DNA from: Synechococcales cyanobacterium PMM_0073 | GTDB lineage: Bacteria > Cyanobacteriota > Cyanobacteriia > Elainellales > Elainellaceae | NCBI GenBank assembly: GCA_949127695.1 | Contig: CASBQH010000292.1 | Location: forward strand, 1 to 7,505 | Direction: 5' to 3' | DNA: 7,505 nt | Shown: positions 5,038 to 7,505 of the stretch, one piece after another | Layout of the letters: the number at the start of each line of letters is the position of its first letter | Position numbering within the stretch: the stretch's first letter is position 1 | Program-made: the position numbers and the translations under genes | The notes under the pieces: model-generated | What the model saw: the letters and a program-made list of their open reading frames with translations, nothing else | Databases searched by the model: none | What the model was told of the DNA's origin: nothing

Positions 5038-6366
5038 CTACAGCCGAAAAGAAGCTAAATCATCGTCGGTTTCGGCATGAGATCCGGCGTCAGCGCCATT
5101 TGACTCAGCCCGCAGCAGATCAGGATTCGCCTCGCGCTTCAAATCAATCTGCGCCACCAAGTCTTTCCAGGAGATCTGCTGGTTTTGCTCCAGCACCGAG
5201 AGCAGATCGACAAAGGCTTTAATTGTGTTGCGCGGCGTGCGGAAATAGGCGTCGCCAATTCGCTGCGAGCAGTGCGCCATAAAGGCTTGAATGCCCTCGT
5301 CAGGCAGCAAATAGGCCGCTGCATCTCCAGAGGCAAAGACATGCCGGATTTTGCTCAGCAGCACAAACAGATCTTCAGGGCTGAGGTTGCCCAAGCGCAG
5401 CACCGGACTGTTGTAGTCTACCAGGCCATTCACGGCAAAGCTGTTCTCGGCCAGCCGCGACTGTAAGGCTGCATAGCTATAGAGGCCGCGTCGGGTATCC
5501 ATCAGAAAGTCGGGCGTGCCGCCCATCACAAAGCCCAGCCCCACTGAAGCCCCTTGCAAACAGTCGTTCAGAATTCGCAGGATCTGCTCATAGTTGCTCT
5601 TGCGCGCCTGCGTGTTGGCTAGTTTATACAGGTTGACTAGCTCGTCTAAGCAAATCAAAAAACCACTGTATCCGGCTAGCTTCACCAGCTGCGTAAACAG
5701 CTTGAGCTGGTCATATACATTGGCATCATCCACAATAGTCCGCACACCCAGCGCATGTCTGGCGTCAGTGCGGGTAGTAAACTCACCGCGCAGCCAGCGA
5801 ATCGCGTTCATTTTTAAGGTTTCGTCACCGCTGTCATGACCGTTCCAGTAGGCTGCAATCACTTCGGCAAAGTCATATCCGCCCACCATCTCTGACAGGT
5901 GCGAGAGCCGTTCACGAATCACCACATCTGGATTCACGTCGCGTTCGCGAGCTTCAGTCACTGCTAAGGTGACAAACCGTTCGACAATGCTGGGCAATGC
6001 GCCACCTTCGGGCTTGGTGCGGGTGGCTAGGTTCTGCATCAGCTCAGCGTAGAGGGCGCGGGCTTGGCCGCCAGTCGCATGCAGTCGGCGATCAGGGGTG
6101 AGATCGGCGTGAGCCGTCACCAGCTTTTTCTCTAGGGCAATTGAGCGCACCAGCGACAGAAAGAACGTCTTGCCAGAGCCATATTCGCCAATCACAAATC
6201 GAATTGCCGAGCCGCCATCCGCCATCCGATCTAGATCCCGAATCAGCGCCTTAATTTCCTCAGCCCGCCCGACCTGAATCAAATGCTGCCCGCGTCTGGG
6301 CACCACGCCTGACTGCAACGACTGGATCACCATGTCGCGGTCTTTGGCTTTGATCAATTCCGTCAT
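5038..6366 (-). CDS. BrxD-like P-loop ATPase (DUF2791 family), partner of the TerB/TerB-C protein
   Basis: This 442-residue cytosolic ATPase belongs to the DUF2791/BrxC-BrxD group (PF10923), known from BREX type 2 (BrxD) and from Ter-linked modules in Aravind-group surveys. A lead-in at 1-55 includes SGVVPRRGQHLIQVGR. Then come Walker A GEYGSGKT (60-67), a conserved AHADLTPDRRLHATGGQARA block (85-104), VGGYDF (161-166), Walker B GFLICLDEL (235-243, D241/E242), and a sensor-like GFVMGGTPDF (278-287). RLAEN (304-308) may hold an arginine finger, and FRTPRNTIKAFVDLL (375-389) is family-typical. After about 410 the chain is acidic and probably disordered, ending LASFRL. All motifs are intact. ATG 6364-6366 overlaps the upstream TGA by 4 bp (ATGA), with TAGG just before it, so translation is probably coupled. 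BREX core genes (pglX, pglZ) are absent here, so I call it BrxD-like rather than BREX. The most likely role is energy-driven remodelling of a DNA or protein complex with its TerB partner. Confidence 0.87.
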   Translation of the reverse strand: MTELIKAKDRDMVIQSLQSGVVPRRGQHLIQVGRAEEIKALIRDLDRMADGGSAIRFVIGEYGSGKTFFLSLVRSIALEKKLVTAHADLTPDRRLHATGGQARALYAELMQNLATRTKPEGGALPSIVERFVTLAVTEARERDVNPDVVIRERLSHLSEMVGGYDFAEVIAAYWNGHDSGDETLKMNAIRWLRGEFTTRTDARHALGVRTIVDDANVYDQLKLFTQLVKLAGYSGFLICLDELVNLYKLANTQARKSNYEQILRILNDCLQGASVGLGFVMGGTPDFLMDTRRGLYSYAALQSRLAENSFAVNGLVDYNSPVLRLGNLSPEDLFVLLSKIRHVFASGDAAAYLLPDEGIQAFMAHCSQRIGDAYFRTPRNTIKAFVDLLSVLEQNQQISWKDLVAQIDLKREANPDLLRAESNGADAGSHAETDDDLASFRL

Positions 6367-7505
6367 CCTAACAGCTCCTGTAGTACCGTTTGATCCACCT
6401 CAATTTCGTCTTCGCCCTCGGTGACAGGCTGATCTATGCGCTCAAAGGCCAGCTCGTTGATCACTTCTAGCGCACCGTCTAGCATTAGGTCAAGCTGGCT
6501 AGCCAGATCCACTAGATCTTGACGCAGCCAAATTTTCTGTTGAGCCAGCGCCCGCAGCAGCTGAGAGTGGGCTGCATCTAGCCCCGCAATCAGCGCAGTC
6601 TCAGCTTGTTGAACCTTAGCCTTAGCCCGCTTTGCTTTTGCGGCTTTGGGCGGCGCTGGTTTAGCAGCTGGCTGCGGGTCAGCTTCGGTAAAAATATTGG
6701 CCAGCAGACCTGAAATCTCTTGCGATTCAGCCATCTTGGACTGCACTAAATTCATATCCAATCCGGCTTTAGGGCGAGCCGGGATTTTGTGCCCTTTGCT
6801 GGGCGAGGCTGACTGCACCGTGACGGGTTCGCTGGCCAGTCCCCGCGCTGAGTCTGGCAGCGTGCTGTGATCGTGAACATCGCTGTAGAGCTGCTGCGGA
6901 TCGAGTTCGAGTAGCCTATAGGCTTTTTCCAGCAGCTTCACTTCTTCAGGCGTGATTGGCCCATCTGCCGCCGCAACATGCAGCAACAGCTGAGGCACAG
7001 CCGCTCGATGCTCTGGATGCATCCGCTCAATTCGCGTCTTGAGGTTTCGCAGGGCTGGGGTTTGCTGGATCAAGACCTGCATGTATGCCTGAAGCCGAAG
7101 GCGCTCCGGCGGACTCAGCTCCGGGAACCGCGCGATTTGACGCTCTAGGCTCTGCCGCTCCGGCAAGCTGGCTGCGGCGTCACCGCTGGCAACCGCGAGC
7201 GCCATCTGGACTTGCAGCGTCGCATCCGTATAGGCCAGAGACAGGCTATCTGGATGCTTGGCAGGCCAGGGGAACAGCGCAAAACTGCTCTTGGCATTGG
7301 GCAGCGCTCCCCCAAAGCGCGGGTCGGGTTCAAAGCCGTAGCCCAGATGCATCAGCAGCTTAGAGAGATTCTGAGCTTCGCTGTTGGTCAGCTTGTCGGG
7401 CTGACTGCCTGACCAATGCTTCAGCAGCTCCTGACCCGAAATGACCGGCAGCTCGGCAGCGGCAAATTTCTGCTCTAGCCAGCGTTTAAGTGACTTGAGC
7501 ACTGA
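6363..7505 (-). CDS. TerB / TerB-C domain protein, C-terminal part (partial, 5' end outside window)
   Basis: The frame is still open at the right edge (first codon Ser at 7505-7503), so GTG 7502-7500 is probably internal and the real start lies beyond the window. Counting from that GTG gives 379 residues. Residues 90-212 look like a TerB-type helical domain with two similar halves, ALAVASGDAAASLPERQSLE (101-120) and LLLHVAAADGPITPEEVKLL (172-191). The second has the TerB acidic pattern (D180, E186, E187) linked to metal binding in the family. Residues 275-300 are a Lys/Ala/Pro-rich linker. Residues 305-379 match the TerB-C domain (PF15615 type): IWLRQDLVDLASQL, then LMLDGALEVINELAFERID, an acidic EGEDEIEVD and a VLQELLG end. 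Full-length relatives usually carry a TerB-N domain at the front, expected just outside. Stop TGA 6363-6365 overlaps the ATPase ATG. The protein is probably a scaffold or sensor in a DNA-processing or stress/defence complex. Confidence 0.83.
   Translation of the reverse strand, partial: SVLKSLKRWLEQKFAAAELPVISGQELLKHWSGSQPDKLTNSEAQNLSKLLMHLGYGFEPDPRFGGALPNAKSSFALFPWPAKHPDSLSLAYTDATLQVQMALAVASGDAAASLPERQSLERQIARFPELSPPERLRLQAYMQVLIQQTPALRNLKTRIERMHPEHRAAVPQLLLHVAAADGPITPEEVKLLEKAYRLLELDPQQLYSDVHDHSTLPDSARGLASEPVTVQSASPSKGHKIPARPKAGLDMNLVQSKMAESQEISGLLANIFTEADPQPAAKPAPPKAAKAKRAKAKVQQAETALIAGLDAAHSQLLRALAQQKIWLRQDLVDLASQLDLMLDGALEVINELAFERIDQPVTEGEDEIEVDQTVLQELLG

Noticed and set aside
7500..7502. 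GTG as the true start of the TerB/TerB-C gene
   Set aside because: The frame stays open to the window edge (preceding codon Ser) and family members normally have an N-terminal TerB-N region, so the start probably lies outside.
5038..7505. Complete BREX locus
   Set aside because: Only a BrxD-like ATPase is present; no pglX methylase, pglZ phosphatase or brxA/B genes are seen, and the partner is a TerB/TerB-C protein.

Overview
The window looks like chromosomal DNA from a cyanobacterium of moderate to high GC. This rests on family resemblance: a cyanobacterial-type GH57 glycoside hydrolase, a Uma2 (DUF820) N-terminus of the kind spread through cyanobacterial genomes, and a short C-terminal fragment of cyanobacterial style at the left edge. 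I found no rRNA, tRNA, CRISPR array, transposase or integrase. Gene density is high and intergenic gaps are under 300 bp.

Layout, left to right. Positions 1-175 hold the 3' end of an unknown + strand gene. Positions 176-459 are a convergent intergenic gap with two long, interlocked inverted repeats. On the - strand follow dmeF (460-1497), a cobalt/nickel-type CDF efflux pump whose His-rich loop is encoded by a 9-bp tandem array, and upstream of it a cytosolic GH57 enzyme (1577-3088). A divergent promoter region (3089-3277) separates GH57 from a small secreted acidic protein (3278-3661, + strand). That protein has a clean signal peptide and three imperfect internal repeats, and its gene has a textbook promoter, a strong ribosome binding site and a strong intrinsic terminator. 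Next on the + strand is a zinc-dependent medium-chain dehydrogenase (3799-4824) that starts at TTG.

The right third is a - strand operon: the C-terminal half of a TerB/TerB-C protein (6363-7505, running off the window), overlapping by 4 bp a BrxD-like DUF2791 P-loop ATPase (5038-6366). This pair belongs to the predicted Ter/BREX-related DNA-processing or stress/defence modules, which usually also carry a superfamily II helicase. No helicase follows the ATPase. Just downstream is a 53-codon remnant of a Uma2-family gene (4851-5012), then the convergent dehydrogenase. If there is a helicase partner it must lie upstream, outside the window.

The best candidates for undescribed biology are the TerB-ATPase module with its decayed flank and the three-repeat secreted protein with its structured leader. 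The metal exporter, GH57 enzyme and dehydrogenase appear to be ordinary housekeeping or accessory genes with no evident link to the Ter-like operon.
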